Positions 32,277 to 40,270 are shown, counted from the stretch's first letter. The stretch is DNA of 64,000 nt from Leifsonia sp. AG29 (GCF_009765225.1 NZ_VMSF01000001.1:930001-994000); one strand, 5' to 3'. Notes: a model not told the origin generated them from the letters alone. Made by a program: numbers and translations.

Positions 32277-34049
32277 GTGGCGTCGAACGGGGTGCCGGCG
32301 AGCGGCCCCGCGGGTTCCACCGCGCCCCCCGGCGCGCCCCGCGACCCGGCGCCCGGCGGCGCCCGCGGCACGCCGCCCCGGTCCGGGGCGACCCGCGCCC
32401 GGTACCGCCGCATCCTCCGGTTCGCCGGGCGCTTCCTCGCCGTCACCTGGTGGTACGAGCTCTTCCTCCCGAGGATCGGCCTCGCGAGGGTGGCCGAGCG
32501 CACCCGGCCGCGGAGGATGCGGCGCTTCGCCCGGTCCTTCCACGCGCTCGCCGTCGAACTCGGCGGCCTCATGATCAAGGTCGGACAGTTCATGTCCTCT
32601 CGCCTCGACGTGCTCCCTCCCGAGATCACCTCCGAGCTGGAGGGACTGCAGGACGAGGTGCCGCCGGTGCCGTTCCCGGCCATCCGCGCGCTCGCCGAGG
32701 CGGAGCTCGGGGTGCCGCTCGAGTCCGCCTTCGTGTCGATCGACGAGACGCCGGTCGCCGCCGCCTCCCTCGGTCAGGCCCACCGGGCGGTGCTCGCGCC
32801 CGATCTCGCCGAGCAGGCCGGGTTCGCCGGCGTCGTCATGAAGGTGCAGCGGCCCGGGATCGACCAGATCGTCGACACCGATCTCGCCGCCCTCCGCAAG
32901 GTGGGCGGCTGGCTCAGCCGGGTCCGGCTCGTCTCCGACCGCGTCGACGCGCCGGCCCTCGTCGAGGAGTTCGCCTATACGAGCCTCGAGGAGATCGACT
33001 ACCTGCACGAGGCCGCGAACTCCGAGCGGTTCGCCGAGGACTTCGCCGCCGACGAGCGCGTCGGGGTGCCCTCGGTCGTCTGGGACCGCACCACGCGCCG
33101 GGTCCTGACCCTCCAAGACGTCACCGCGATCAAGATCACCGACGCCGCAGCGCTCCGGGAGGCGGGCATCGACCCGGCCGAGGTCGCGCCCGTGTTCGCC
33201 GCGATCATGTTCGATCAGCTCTTCAGCAACGGCTACTTCCACGCCGACCCGCACCCGGGCAACATCTTCGTCACGCCCACGGACGGTGCCGCCGACGGGC
33301 GCCCGTGGCGGCTCACCTTCATCGACTTCGGGATGATGGGGGAGGTGCCGAACCGGCTGCGCGCCGGTCTGCGCAAGCTGCTCATCGCCACCGCCTCCCG
33401 CGAAGGAAAGGGCCTCGTCGACGCCATGCGCGATGTCGGGGTGCTGCTCCCGAGCGCCGACACCACGCAGCTCGAACGGGCGATGACGCACCTCTTCGCG
33501 CGGTTCGGCGGCATGGGGTTCGCCGAGCTGCGGGAGGTCGACCCGCGGGAGTTCCGCGAGTTCGCCGTCCAGTTCGGCGACGTCATCCGCTCGCTCCCGT
33601 TCCAGCTGCCGGAGAACTTCCTCCTGATCATCCGGGCCATGTCGCTGACCTCCGGGGTGTGCAGCGCCCTCGATCCGAGCTTCAACCTGTGGGACTCCGT
33701 CGAGCCGTACGCGGCGCAGCTGCTGCGCGACGAGGGCGGCAACGTTCTCCAGGACTTCGCCCGAGAGGCCGTCGACATCCTCGGGGTCGCCTGGCGCCTC
33801 CCGAAACGCGTCGACGCGCTGCTGGACCGCATCGAGGACGGTCGGCTGGAGGTGACGGACCCGCGGCTCGAGCGGCAGGCCATCCGCCTGGAACGCACAG
33901 CGCGGCGGCTCGTCGCGGCGCTCATCTTCGGCTCCGTGCTGCTCGCCGGCGCACTGGTGCGCGCCCAGGACGAGGTTTTCGGAACGGCGCTCATGATCGC
34001 CTCCGTGCTGCCGCTCGGTTTCGCCGTGTTCAGTGGGCGCCGGCGCTGA
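32277..34049 (+). CDS. ABC1/UbiB (AarF) family atypical kinase
   Basis: A 590-residue protein of the ABC1/UbiB family, membrane-linked atypical kinases or ATPases connected with quinone and lipid metabolism. The N-terminal Pro/Gly/Ala-rich tail (about 1-45) is followed by GGLMIKVGQFMSSRLDVLP, the diagnostic KxGQ motif, ASLGQAHRA (the Ala-rich nucleotide loop), VVMKVQRPG (Lys), HADPHPGNIFV (catalytic loop) and LTFIDFGMMGEVP (DFG). Two C-terminal hydrophobic helices (about 540-585) would anchor it. Start is GTG 32277; GGAG overlaps it closely and GTG 32292 is a possible alternative. It is co-transcribed with the PadR gene. The partner lipid or quinone is unknown. Confidence 0.9.
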   Translation: MASNGVPASGPAGSTAPPGAPRDPAPGGARGTPPRSGATRARYRRILRFAGRFLAVTWWYELFLPRIGLARVAERTRPRRMRRFARSFHALAVELGGLMIKVGQFMSSRLDVLPPEITSELEGLQDEVPPVPFPAIRALAEAELGVPLESAFVSIDETPVAAASLGQAHRAVLAPDLAEQAGFAGVVMKVQRPGIDQIVDTDLAALRKVGGWLSRVRLVSDRVDAPALVEEFAYTSLEEIDYLHEAANSERFAEDFAADERVGVPSVVWDRTTRRVLTLQDVTAIKITDAAALREAGIDPAEVAPVFAAIMFDQLFSNGYFHADPHPGNIFVTPTDGAADGRPWRLTFIDFGMMGEVPNRLRAGLRKLLIATASREGKGLVDAMRDVGVLLPSADTTQLERAMTHLFARFGGMGFAELREVDPREFREFAVQFGDVIRSLPFQLPENFLLIIRAMSLTSGVCSALDPSFNLWDSVEPYAAQLLRDEGGNVLQDFAREAVDILGVAWRLPKRVDALLDRIEDGRLEVTDPRLERQAIRLERTARRLVAALIFGSVLLAGALVRAQDEVFGTALMIASVLPLGFAVFSGRRR

Positions 34050-34058
34050 AGGCCCCGC

Positions 34059-34352
34059 CTACCGGGGTGCGTACTCGTAGACGATCGCAGACCAGTGGTC
34101 GCCGAGCTCGTCCCAGGCGTCGTCCCCGTGATACGCGAGCCGGTACTGCAGGTTCAGCAGCGGCCCGAGGAGCGCGAGCACGTCGGGGAGGAACGGGGTG
34201 CCGGGCGGGAAGCCGAGCCCGAAACTATGGATGATGCGGTCATCCGCCCCGCGCAGCCAGACGCCCCACCCCTGGGTCACGGGCATGGCGACGACCCGGA
34301 ACACCGCGGCGGGGTCGTAGTCGGCAGGCAGCGAATCGGGCAGGTCTGTCAT
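34059..34352 (-). CDS. Small hypothetical protein
   Basis: A 97-residue acidic protein without signal peptide or membrane helix. It starts MTDLPDSLPADYDPAAVFRV and has a WGVWLRGADDRIIHSFGLGF stretch that looks like beta strands; I do not recognise a family. TAGCTT lies at -12 to -7 before the ATG, so the transcript may be leaderless. It converges on the kinase gene nine bases away and is divergent from the next small gene. Coding status is supported by codon periodicity and the open frame only. Confidence 0.55.
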   Translation of the reverse strand: MTDLPDSLPADYDPAAVFRVVAMPVTQGWGVWLRGADDRIIHSFGLGFPPGTPFLPDVLALLGPLLNLQYRLAYHGDDAWDELGDHWSAIVYEYAPR

Positions 34353-34464
34353 GCAGTAAAGCTACACACGGGTGCGCGGAGCGCGCGATGCGCACAAGCG
34401 AGTGCCCGGTGCGGGTGTCGCCGGGCGGCACTCCGGGATAGCGTGTGCGAAAGAGGAGGTCGCG

Positions 34465-34797
34465 GTGGGCTACCTGATGTACGACAGCAGCACCCGGATC
34501 GAGTTCGACGACAGGGTGCTCGCGCATCTGGAGGTGCTGATCGTCTCCAAGCTGCGCCGCAAGGAGTCGTTCGCGCTCAGCTGGCGGGAGGCGCCCGAGG
34601 GCGGCGACGGGCGGACGACGATCTGGCTGGACGTCTCCATCCCGCTCCGCTTCCGGTACGTCGGTTCGCGGCCCCCGGGGATCAGCCGGGAGTGGATCGA
34701 GCGGCTGAGCCTCGCCGCCTCGACGGGCTCCGGGCTCCTGGTGATGGACGAGGACGGGAACCCCGCCGTCGGTCACACCCAGGCGAGCGCGGTGTGA
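34465..34797 (+). CDS. Small Microbacteriaceae-type protein, DUF7882-like, paralogue A
   Basis: A 110-residue protein: it begins VGYLMYDSSTRIEFDDRVLA, then HLEVLIVSKLRRKESFALSW, TTIWLDVSIPLRFRYVGSRP and REWIERLSLAASTGSGLLVM. It aligns along its length with the protein at 39826-40137 (FDDRVLAHL/LDDRVLFHM, SKLRRKESF/TKLRRGENF, IWLDVSIPL/IWVDNGVPL). I recall this family as DUF7882, often mislabelled ATP-dependent DNA ligase; no ligase motif is present. Start GTG 34465 has GAGGAGG six bases upstream. It converges with the 34805-35131 gene, as its paralogue neighbours a similar gene. Function unknown. Confidence 0.8.
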   Translation: MGYLMYDSSTRIEFDDRVLAHLEVLIVSKLRRKESFALSWREAPEGGDGRTTIWLDVSIPLRFRYVGSRPPGISREWIERLSLAASTGSGLLVMDEDGNPAVGHTQASAV

Positions 34798-34804
34798 GCG
34801 GCCA

Positions 34805-35131
34805 TCAGTCGTCCACGTGCGACTGCGTGCCGCCGGACTTCTCGGCCTGCGGTCGTCGCGGCGCGAGTTCCGCCGCTCGCCGCTTGAACTCCGCCACGAG
34901 CGCGGGGTCGGAGATGTCCGGCTCGTCCAGATCGGCCGGCTCCGACACGATCTGACTCGCCGGCCCGATGATCACCTCGATCTGGTCGCGGTTGCCCGTC
35001 TCCGTGCGTCCGGGGATGAAGACGGTCTCGGCCACCCCCTCGCGGGCGAGCCCGCGGGCGTACTCCAGGAGAGCGAGGGCGATCTCATCGCCGGTGTAGA
35101 AGGTGGTGCCTGCATAGACGAGCTTGCGCAT
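34805..35131 (-). CDS. Small protein, companion family, paralogue A
   Basis: A 108-residue protein beginning MRKLVYAGTTFYTGDEIALA. The pattern is two short strands, a helix (ALLEYARGLAREG), a strand (ETVFIPGR) and another (IEVIIGPASQI), then a charged, disordered tail. The protein at 39437-39694 has the same layout (RLTVDGKDYFL, helix, GGYVTIPPL, VDVLFSP), so both may be one family. It lies 7 bp from the convergent DUF7882-like gene. Start ATG 35131 has a weak GTGGAG; ATG 35158 is also possible. No known motif. Confidence 0.7.
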   Translation of the reverse strand: MRKLVYAGTTFYTGDEIALALLEYARGLAREGVAETVFIPGRTETGNRDQIEVIIGPASQIVSEPADLDEPDISDPALVAEFKRRAAELAPRRPQAEKSGGTQSHVDD

Positions 35132-35221
35132 ACTCCACTCGTACCCGCGTAACGGCACCGCGTCACCGGGTCAGACGTCCCCGCCCGCTCGGAAGGGGGC
35201 GAAACCGAACGTCGCGGCCGT

Positions 35222-35680
35222 TCAGTCGCTCAGGCGCTCGATCAGCTGGGCCTTCGTCAGCCGCGACACGTTGCGGTACCCGCGCGACTTCGCGACGTCG
35301 CGCAGCGCCTGCACGGTCAGCGAGTCGAGCGCCGGGTCGTGCGGCGCGGTGGTGGCGACGGACCCCGCGAACTCGGCGGCGGTCTCGGCGTTCTCGTCGG
35401 TCACGCTCGGGAGGGGCGGCGTGAGGTCGATCGCCGCGGTCCGCCCGTCCGAGGTGGCGACGCCTCCATCGCTGTCATCCCGACGGCGGTGCGCGTCGTC
35501 GGGGCCCTTGCCCGGGCCGGAGGACCCGCCCGCCTTCGCCCACTCGTCGCTGAGGGAGGCCGCCTTCTTCTTCGTCTTCTTGTCGAGCTTGGCCGCCGCC
35601 TTCAGTGCCTCCTGGATGGCCTCCTCGGCGCGCTCGTACGCCTTCCGGGCCTTCTTCTCCAGTTTCTTGCGCTTCGCCAT
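35222..35680 (-). CDS. Lysine-rich protein with Rho_N/SAP-like C-terminal motif
   Basis: A 152-residue protein. Residues 1-50 are very Lys/Ala-rich and helical (MAKRKKLEKKARKAYERAEE), a histone H1-like nucleic-acid-binding tail. The middle (50-115) is acidic and disordered. Residues about 117-151 (LTVQALRDVAKSRGYRNVSR, then LTKAQLIERLS) fit the helix-extended-helix of Rho_N or SAP domains that bind nucleic acid. A DNA- or RNA-binding role is inferred. Start ATG 35680 has GTGGGGTC but no clean Shine-Dalgarno. It stands alone between two small genes and a divergent glycosyltransferase. Confidence 0.7.
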   Translation of the reverse strand: MAKRKKLEKKARKAYERAEEAIQEALKAAAKLDKKTKKKAASLSDEWAKAGGSSGPGKGPDDAHRRRDDSDGGVATSDGRTAAIDLTPPLPSVTDENAETAAEFAGSVATTAPHDPALDSLTVQALRDVAKSRGYRNVSRLTKAQLIERLSD

Positions 35681-35826
35681 GACCCCACGGAACCACTTGC
35701 GGCGGCGCGCGGCAAGGCATCGCGCGCACCGGGGGCACCCCGGGGTGTTCGGGCACTTGACATCTGGGCGGCCCCGGGCGCTCAGTCGCGCACCATACTC
35801 GTTCTCACCAGAAGGGTGACAGCACC

Positions 35827-36837
35827 GTGACAGCCGGACGGATCGAGGCCGAGTACGTCCTCCCGCTGCGCTGGGAGGACGACACCGACCTGCCTGAGCT
35901 CGTCGAATACCTCCGCGAGCTGGCCGGCATGATCTACGTCACGGTCGTCGACGGCTCGCGCGAGGAGGTGTTCGCCCGGCACGCGGTATCCTTCCCGCCC
36001 GGTGTCCGGCACCTCCCGCCCGAGCCGTGGCCCGGTCGCAACGGGAAGGTGGCCGGCGTGATGACCGGCGTCCGCCTGGCCCGGCACGAGGACATCGTGC
36101 TGGCCGATGACGACGTGCGGTACGGCCGGGAGAAGCTGGCGCGCATCGTCGGCCTTCTCGACAAGGCCCACGTCGTCTGCCCGCAGAACGTCTTCGACCC
36201 GGTGCCCTGGCATGCGGCGTGGGACACGGGCCGGACGCTCCTCAACCGGGCCTTCGGCCACGACTTCGCGGGCACGATGGCGATCCGCCGGTCGTCCCTC
36301 CTCGACGCCGGCGGCTACGACGGGGACGTGCTCTTCGAGAACCTGGAGCTGACGCGGACCACCGCGGCGCGCGGTGGCCGGGTCCTTCACGCCGACGACC
36401 TGTTCGTCACGCGAAGGCCGCCGACGGTTCGTCACTTCCTTCGGCAGCGGGTCCGCCAGGCGTACGACGACTTCGCGCAGCCGGGACGGCTGGTCGTGGA
36501 GCTCGCCGTGCTGCCGGCCGCCGGTGCGGCGGCGTGGAGGCGCAAGGAGCTCCTGCCCATCGGCATCGCCGCGGTCGTCGCCCTGGCCGGGATCGGGCGC
36601 CTGCGCGGTGGCGGCCGCTCCGTGTTCCCGCCGATCGCGCCGTTCTGGGCGCCGCTGTGGCTCGCCGAGCGTTCCGTCTGCGTCTGGCTCGCGCTGGCCT
36701 CCCGGGTGAGGGGAGGCGTCCGCTACTCCGGCGGCCGCATCTCACGGGCAGCGACCCCGCTGCGCCGGCTCCGGGCTCGTCACCGGGAATCGCCACCGCC
36801 GCCCGAGGCAAGGCCGGCCGGCGGGCCCGACCACTGA
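35827..36837 (+). CDS. Glycosyltransferase family 2-like membrane-associated protein
   Basis: A 336-residue GT-A transferase. It opens VTAGRIEAEYVLPLRWEDDT; the domain shows MIYVTVVDGS, HEDIVLADDDVRYG (DDD motif) and FAGTMAIRRSSLLDAGGYDG, with FENLELTRTTAARGG for the acceptor region. A hydrophobic pair of helices near 225-285 and a basic Pro-rich tail follow. GTG 35827 lies behind AAGGGTGACAGCACC. Stand-alone gene, unlike the polysaccharide cluster; its glycan is unknown. Confidence 0.8.
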   Translation: MTAGRIEAEYVLPLRWEDDTDLPELVEYLRELAGMIYVTVVDGSREEVFARHAVSFPPGVRHLPPEPWPGRNGKVAGVMTGVRLARHEDIVLADDDVRYGREKLARIVGLLDKAHVVCPQNVFDPVPWHAAWDTGRTLLNRAFGHDFAGTMAIRRSSLLDAGGYDGDVLFENLELTRTTAARGGRVLHADDLFVTRRPPTVRHFLRQRVRQAYDDFAQPGRLVVELAVLPAAGAAAWRRKELLPIGIAAVVALAGIGRLRGGGRSVFPPIAPFWAPLWLAERSVCVWLALASRVRGGVRYSGGRISRAATPLRRLRARHRESPPPPEARPAGGPDH

Positions 36838-36863
36838 AGCGCGTTCCGCGCAAGTTCTTGAAA

Positions 36864-36881
36864 GGAGGTTCAGGCGCCTCC
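36864..36881 (+). promoter_or_regulatory. Strong Shine-Dalgarno locked in a hairpin, far from the start
   Basis: AAAGGAGG (36861-36868) is a near-perfect ribosome site but lies 24 bases before the ATG at 36893. GGAGG (36864-36868) pairs with CCTCC (36877-36881) around 8 bases. Folding the stem would hide the site but also shorten the distance to the start. Either the start is misplaced or initiation is structured. Confidence 0.35.
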
Positions 36882-36892
36882 ACATTCGGAGC

Positions 36893-37966
36893 ATGACTGC
36901 ACGAACGCATGCGCCCTCCCGGGTGGACGGAGCGGCGGCCGAGGCTCGGGGCCCGGTCAGCGACGCCCTGCTCACGGCCTTGGCGGGTGCCCCGTCGGAC
37001 TCGTCGCCGGAGGCGCTCCTCGTCGCGGAGCTCGCCGCCCGGGCGATCGAGGCCGGCCCGGACCTCCTCACCGACGACGACCTCCAGCTCACCCTGCTGC
37101 TGCTCTACGGACTGCACTACGGGCACACGGTCGCCGCGGACGACGACTGGGAGTGGAACCCCGAGCTGCTGCGCGGCCGCCGCATCATCGAGCGGGAGTT
37201 CGAGCGACAGCTCCGCGACCGTGTGCCGGCCGCCGAGCCGCCCGAGCCGACGGCCGACGCCGTCGCCGCCCACCTCTTCGCCCTGACCGCCGAGGACGGC
37301 GGCCCGAGCCTTTCCCGTTACATCGCCAAACAGGCCACCCGCGAGCAGGCGGTCGAGTTCGTCGTCCACCGCTCCATCTACACGCGCAAGGAGGCGGACC
37401 CGCACTCCTGGGCGATCCCGCGGCTGACCGGTCGCGCGAAGGCGGCTCTGGTGGAGGTGCAGTCCGACGAGTACGGGGGAGGCCGCCCCGACCGCATCCA
37501 CGCCGAGATCTTCGCCCGGACGATGCGCGGCGTCGGACTCGACGACCGCTACGGCGCCTACCTCGACAACGTGCCCGCGATCACGCTGGCCTCGTTCACG
37601 ATGATGTCGATGTTCGGCCTCAACCGGCGCCTCCGCGGGGCCATCACCGGCCACCTGGCGGCGTTCGAGATGACCTCCTCGATCCCGAACCGCTTCTACG
37701 GGACCGGCTTCCGGCGGCTCGGCTACGACGAGGACGTCACCGGGTACTACGACGAGCACGTGGAGGCGGACGCCGTCCACGAGCAGATCGCGGGCCGCGA
37801 CCTCGCCGGGGGCCTCGCCCAGCAGTGCCCGGAGCTGCTGCCGGACATCCTGTTCGGAGCGGCCGCGTGCCTCCACGTCGACGGTCTGGTCGGCCAGCAC
37901 ATGCTCGACTGCTGGAGCGAGGGTCGCAGCTCGCTCCGGATCCCGCTGACGGAGGGCGCGGCGTGA
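36893..37966 (+). CDS. Haem-oxygenase-like diiron oxidase family protein (iron-containing redox enzyme)
   Basis: A 357-residue, mainly helical protein. It has LLLLYGLHYGHTVAADDDWE, FVVHRSIYTRKEADPHSWAI, VEVQSDEYGGGRPDRIHAEI and EHVEADAVHEQ, the Glu/His-rich helices that carry iron ligands in the iron-containing redox enzyme family (haem-oxygenase-like diiron oxidases, HDO). Known HDO members oxidise or cleave amino-acid or fatty-acid substrates; the substrate here is unknown. Its TGA overlaps the GTG of the CDGSH gene (GTGA), so the iron-sulfur protein is made with it and may donate electrons. Start ATG 36893 has no close ribosome site. Confidence 0.85.
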   Translation: MTARTHAPSRVDGAAAEARGPVSDALLTALAGAPSDSSPEALLVAELAARAIEAGPDLLTDDDLQLTLLLLYGLHYGHTVAADDDWEWNPELLRGRRIIEREFERQLRDRVPAAEPPEPTADAVAAHLFALTAEDGGPSLSRYIAKQATREQAVEFVVHRSIYTRKEADPHSWAIPRLTGRAKAALVEVQSDEYGGGRPDRIHAEIFARTMRGVGLDDRYGAYLDNVPAITLASFTMMSMFGLNRRLRGAITGHLAAFEMTSSIPNRFYGTGFRRLGYDEDVTGYYDEHVEADAVHEQIAGRDLAGGLAQQCPELLPDILFGAAACLHVDGLVGQHMLDCWSEGRSSLRIPLTEGAA

Positions 37967-38169
37967 TCGAGGACGAGACCCCCACGATCGTCGCGTGCCC
38001 CGATGGACCCCTGCTCGTCCGCGGACGCGTCGAGCTCACCCGGCCGGACGGGACGCCCATCGAGCAGCGGCGCCGGACCGTCGCGCTCTGCCGGTGCGGC
38101 CTGTCGATGATCAAGCCGTTCTGCGACGGCAGCCACAAGTCCTCGCACTTCCGCACCGGCGACGAGTGA
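37963..38169 (+). CDS. CDGSH iron-sulfur domain protein
   Basis: A 68-residue [2Fe-2S] protein. CRCGLSMIKPFCDGSHKSSH is the full CDGSH motif: C43, C45, C54 and H58 ligate the cluster. It starts with GTG 37963 inside the stop of the HDO-type gene. An electron-transfer or cluster-donor role for that enzyme is inferred from the overlap. Confidence 0.93.
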   Translation: MIEDETPTIVACPDGPLLVRGRVELTRPDGTPIEQRRRTVALCRCGLSMIKPFCDGSHKSSHFRTGDE

Positions 38170-38218
38170 GGTCCGGCGCCGGGCGGACGCACGGTGACGA
38201 TTCGGTAAAGATCGCGGT

Positions 38219-38270
38219 GCGGTCTCCCCGCGGGCACCCGGCGCGGCTACGCTCGCCACCGTGAGACCGC
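38219..38270. repeat. 8-bp inverted repeat with 36-bp spacer
   Basis: GCGGTCTC (38219-38226) and GAGACCGC (38263-38270) flank a GC-rich 36-bp segment in the 153-bp gap before the small membrane gene. The arms differ from those of the 60-bp elements. The meaning is unclear. Confidence 0.3.
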
Positions 38271-38322
38271 GTCGATCGCGGGTGCGCGTCGCGGCGGGGG
38301 CAGCGATGAAGGGTCGGGGACA

Positions 38323-38529
38323 ATGAGCGGGTTGGCGTCGGGGGCGGCCTTCGCGATGACGATCGCCCTCACTGCGGCGGTGCTGCTGCTGGCGCCCGTC
38401 GGCGGGGCGGGGATCCCGGTGGAGGTGCGGATCATCGACGGGACCGTGGCGCTCGCGTCCGGGGCCGCGGCGGTGTGGTTCCTCGTGCTGGCGGGCGGCG
38501 CGCGCCATCGCCGCCGGAGGGCTCGCTGA
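38323..38529 (+). CDS. Small two-helix membrane protein
   Basis: A 68-residue protein with hydrophobic helices at about 8-30 and 38-60 and a basic end (RHRRRRAR), so the C-terminus should be cytoplasmic. No family recognised. ATG 38323 follows GGGTCGGGGAC. It lies 71 bp before the EAL gene on the same strand and could be co-transcribed. Confidence 0.55.
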   Translation: MSGLASGAAFAMTIALTAAVLLLAPVGGAGIPVEVRIIDGTVALASGAAAVWFLVLAGGARHRRRRAR

Positions 38530-38600
38530 CGGCCGACGCGACTGCTGAGAGCGAACATGCGCGGCCCGTCAAGTTGACATCGGCGGCTCGCGCGGGGAAC

Positions 38601-39392
38601 ATGCAAAACGTGGCACCCGTACGCGATCTCGATCTCGAGCACCTCGCTCAGGACTTCGAGCGAGCGCTCGAGGCCCACCAGGTCACCGCCGCGTACCAGC
38701 CGCAGGTCGACATCCCCATGGGACGGGTAGTGGGCGTCGAGGCGCTCGCGCGCTGGACCCACCCCCGGCGCGGCCCGATCGCGCCCGACGTCTTCGTCGA
38801 GATGGCGCAGAAGACCGGCATGCTCGCCATGCTCACGGAGCGCATGATGGACGACCTCATAAATGAGTACCGCCGCGGGTGCTCCATCGAGGTGGCCGTG
38901 AACGTCTCCGCCACCCAGCTGGAGGACCCGGCCCTCTACGACATGTTCGAGGACGCGTTCGCGAACGGCAGGTTCCGCCCCGAGACGCTCATCGTCGAGG
39001 TCACCGAGAGCCAGCGGATCGTGCACCCGGAGCGCGTCGCCGCCCCGCTCGCGGCTCTCGCCGCCCACGGCGTCATGATCTCGGTCGACGACTTCGGCAC
39101 CGGCCACTCCTCATTCGAGCGCGTGGAGGCGCTGCACGCGCGCGAGCTCAAGCTCGACCGCAGCCTCGTCCAGTCCACGGAGCGCTCCGAGGAGATGGCC
39201 CGCATTGTCGTCGAGGCCCACGCCCGCGGCATCCGCGTCGTCGGCGAGGGCGTCGAGGAGGAGGAGCAGTTCGACCGGCTCGCCGCCCTCGGCTGCGACC
39301 GCGCGCAGGGCTACTGGATCGCGAAGCCCCAACCGCCGCAGGAGCTGTTCGCCTGGTACACCGCCAATCGCGGGCGCATCCGCCGCAGCTGA
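38601..39392 (+). CDS. Stand-alone EAL domain cyclic-di-GMP phosphodiesterase
   Basis: A 263-residue EAL protein that should hydrolyse c-di-GMP to pGpG. The catalytic set looks complete: E47 (GVEALARW), N101 (VNVSATQL), E133 (VEVTES), D163 and D164 (SVDDFGTGHSS), K184 (LKLDRSLV) and E216 (VVGEGVEEEEQ). No GGDEF, PAS or membrane part is present, so it is a soluble single-domain enzyme. ATG 38601 follows GGGGAAC; the frame is open to 38475 but the extra part is not family-like. Confidence 0.9.
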   Translation: MQNVAPVRDLDLEHLAQDFERALEAHQVTAAYQPQVDIPMGRVVGVEALARWTHPRRGPIAPDVFVEMAQKTGMLAMLTERMMDDLINEYRRGCSIEVAVNVSATQLEDPALYDMFEDAFANGRFRPETLIVEVTESQRIVHPERVAAPLAALAAHGVMISVDDFGTGHSSFERVEALHARELKLDRSLVQSTERSEEMARIVVEAHARGIRVVGEGVEEEEQFDRLAALGCDRAQGYWIAKPQPPQELFAWYTANRGRIRRS

Positions 39393-39436
39393 CGGCGCCG
39401 GCCAGGTGCGCCGCTCGACGGCGGGTCAGGTCGCTT

Positions 39437-39694
39437 TCAGAGCGCGTCGAACGAGTCGATGTCGACGCGCGGCTCCTCGGGGCGCGCCTGAGGGGCGTCG
39501 ACCTCGATCTGCGCCCAGGTCACCGGCATGCCGGGGGAGAAGAGCACGTCGACCCCGGGGCCGCTGCGCAGCGGCGGGATCGTGACATAGCCGCCACCGG
39601 CGCGCACCGCCTCCAGGATCTGCGCGCGCAGGCCGTCGACCGGGTCCGGGAGGAAGTAGTCCTTGCCATCGACGGTCAGCCGGTGAACGATCAT
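39437..39694 (-). CDS. Small protein, companion family, paralogue B
   Basis: An 85-residue protein beginning MIVHRLTVDGKDYFLPDPVD, with helix LRAQILEAVRAGG and strands GGYVTIPPL and VDVLFSPGMPVTWAQIEV. The strand-helix-strand layout matches the gene at 34805-35131. It is divergent from a DUF7882-like gene, with a 131-bp gap holding CCAGG-A6-CCTGG (39721-39736). A longer reading from 39823 runs through that gap and is not preferred. AGGAGAGG lies upstream of ATG 39694. Function unknown. Confidence 0.7.
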   Translation of the reverse strand: MIVHRLTVDGKDYFLPDPVDGLRAQILEAVRAGGGYVTIPPLRSGPGVDVLFSPGMPVTWAQIEVDAPQARPEEPRVDIDSFDAL

Positions 39695-39785
39695 GCTGTC
39701 AGCGCCTCTCCTGTCAGGTCCCAGGAAAAAACCTGGCCCGAGCACTTTACACCCCGTGGGATCGGTACCAGGTAGGCTCGTCAGG

Positions 39786-39803
39786 CACGCGAACGAACGC
39801 GTG
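39786..39803 (+). promoter_or_regulatory. Inverted repeat in the leader of the DUF7882-like gene B
   Basis: CACGCG (39786-39791) and CGCGTG (39798-39803) are perfect arms around AACGAA, 22 bases before GTG 39826. It could be an operator or a leader hairpin. Confidence 0.35.
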
Positions 39804-39825
39804 CGGAATATCCCGAAAGGCACCC

Positions 39826-40137
39826 GTGGGCACTTTGCGCTACGACGGTGAGAGCTACGAGCTCGACGACCGCGTCCTCTTCCACATGCAGATCGCCGTG
39901 AGCACCAAGCTGCGGCGTGGAGAGAACTTCTTCCTCACCTGGCCGGTCGCGGCCGAGCTCGGCAGCGGCCGGCATACCATCTGGGTCGACAACGGCGTCC
40001 CCCTCCACATCTTCTACTCGGGCTCCAAGTCGCCGGCCCTCAACAAGGACTGGATCGAGGCCATGATCCAGTCTGGCGCGCGCGCCTCCGGGATGTACCT
40101 GATGGAGGAGTCGGAGGTGCGCGGGCCCGGGAAGTAG
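39826..40137 (+). CDS. Small Microbacteriaceae-type protein, DUF7882-like, paralogue B
   Basis: A 103-residue protein: VGTLRYDGESYELDDRVLFH, then TKLRRGENFFLTWPVA, TIWVDNGVPLHIFYSG and KDWIEAMIQSGARASGMYLM. It is a clear paralogue of 34465-34797. Start GTG 39826 has GAAAGG five bases upstream. It is divergent from its companion-family gene, whereas the A copies are convergent. No enzyme motif is visible; the DNA-ligase label sometimes given to this family has no support in these residues. Confidence 0.8.
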   Translation: MGTLRYDGESYELDDRVLFHMQIAVSTKLRRGENFFLTWPVAAELGSGRHTIWVDNGVPLHIFYSGSKSPALNKDWIEAMIQSGARASGMYLMEESEVRGPGK

Positions 40138-40270
40138 CGGTCGACCGAGCGCTTATACCGGATAGTGCCCGGGCTGCGCAAGGCCCCCTCGATTTCTTGC
40201 TCCGGCGCGGGATCGATCGGATGATCGATGTGTTCCCAAAACACGTTCCGTCCCTCGAAGGAAGCAGCCC

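Noticed and set aside
34465-34797. ATP-dependent DNA ligase label for the DUF7882-like proteins
   Set aside because: No KxDG or other nucleotidyltransferase motif and only about 105 residues.
38636-38646. CGAGCACCTCG, similar to an arm of the 60-bp elements
   Set aside because: It lies inside the EAL coding region as ordinary codons and has no partner arm.
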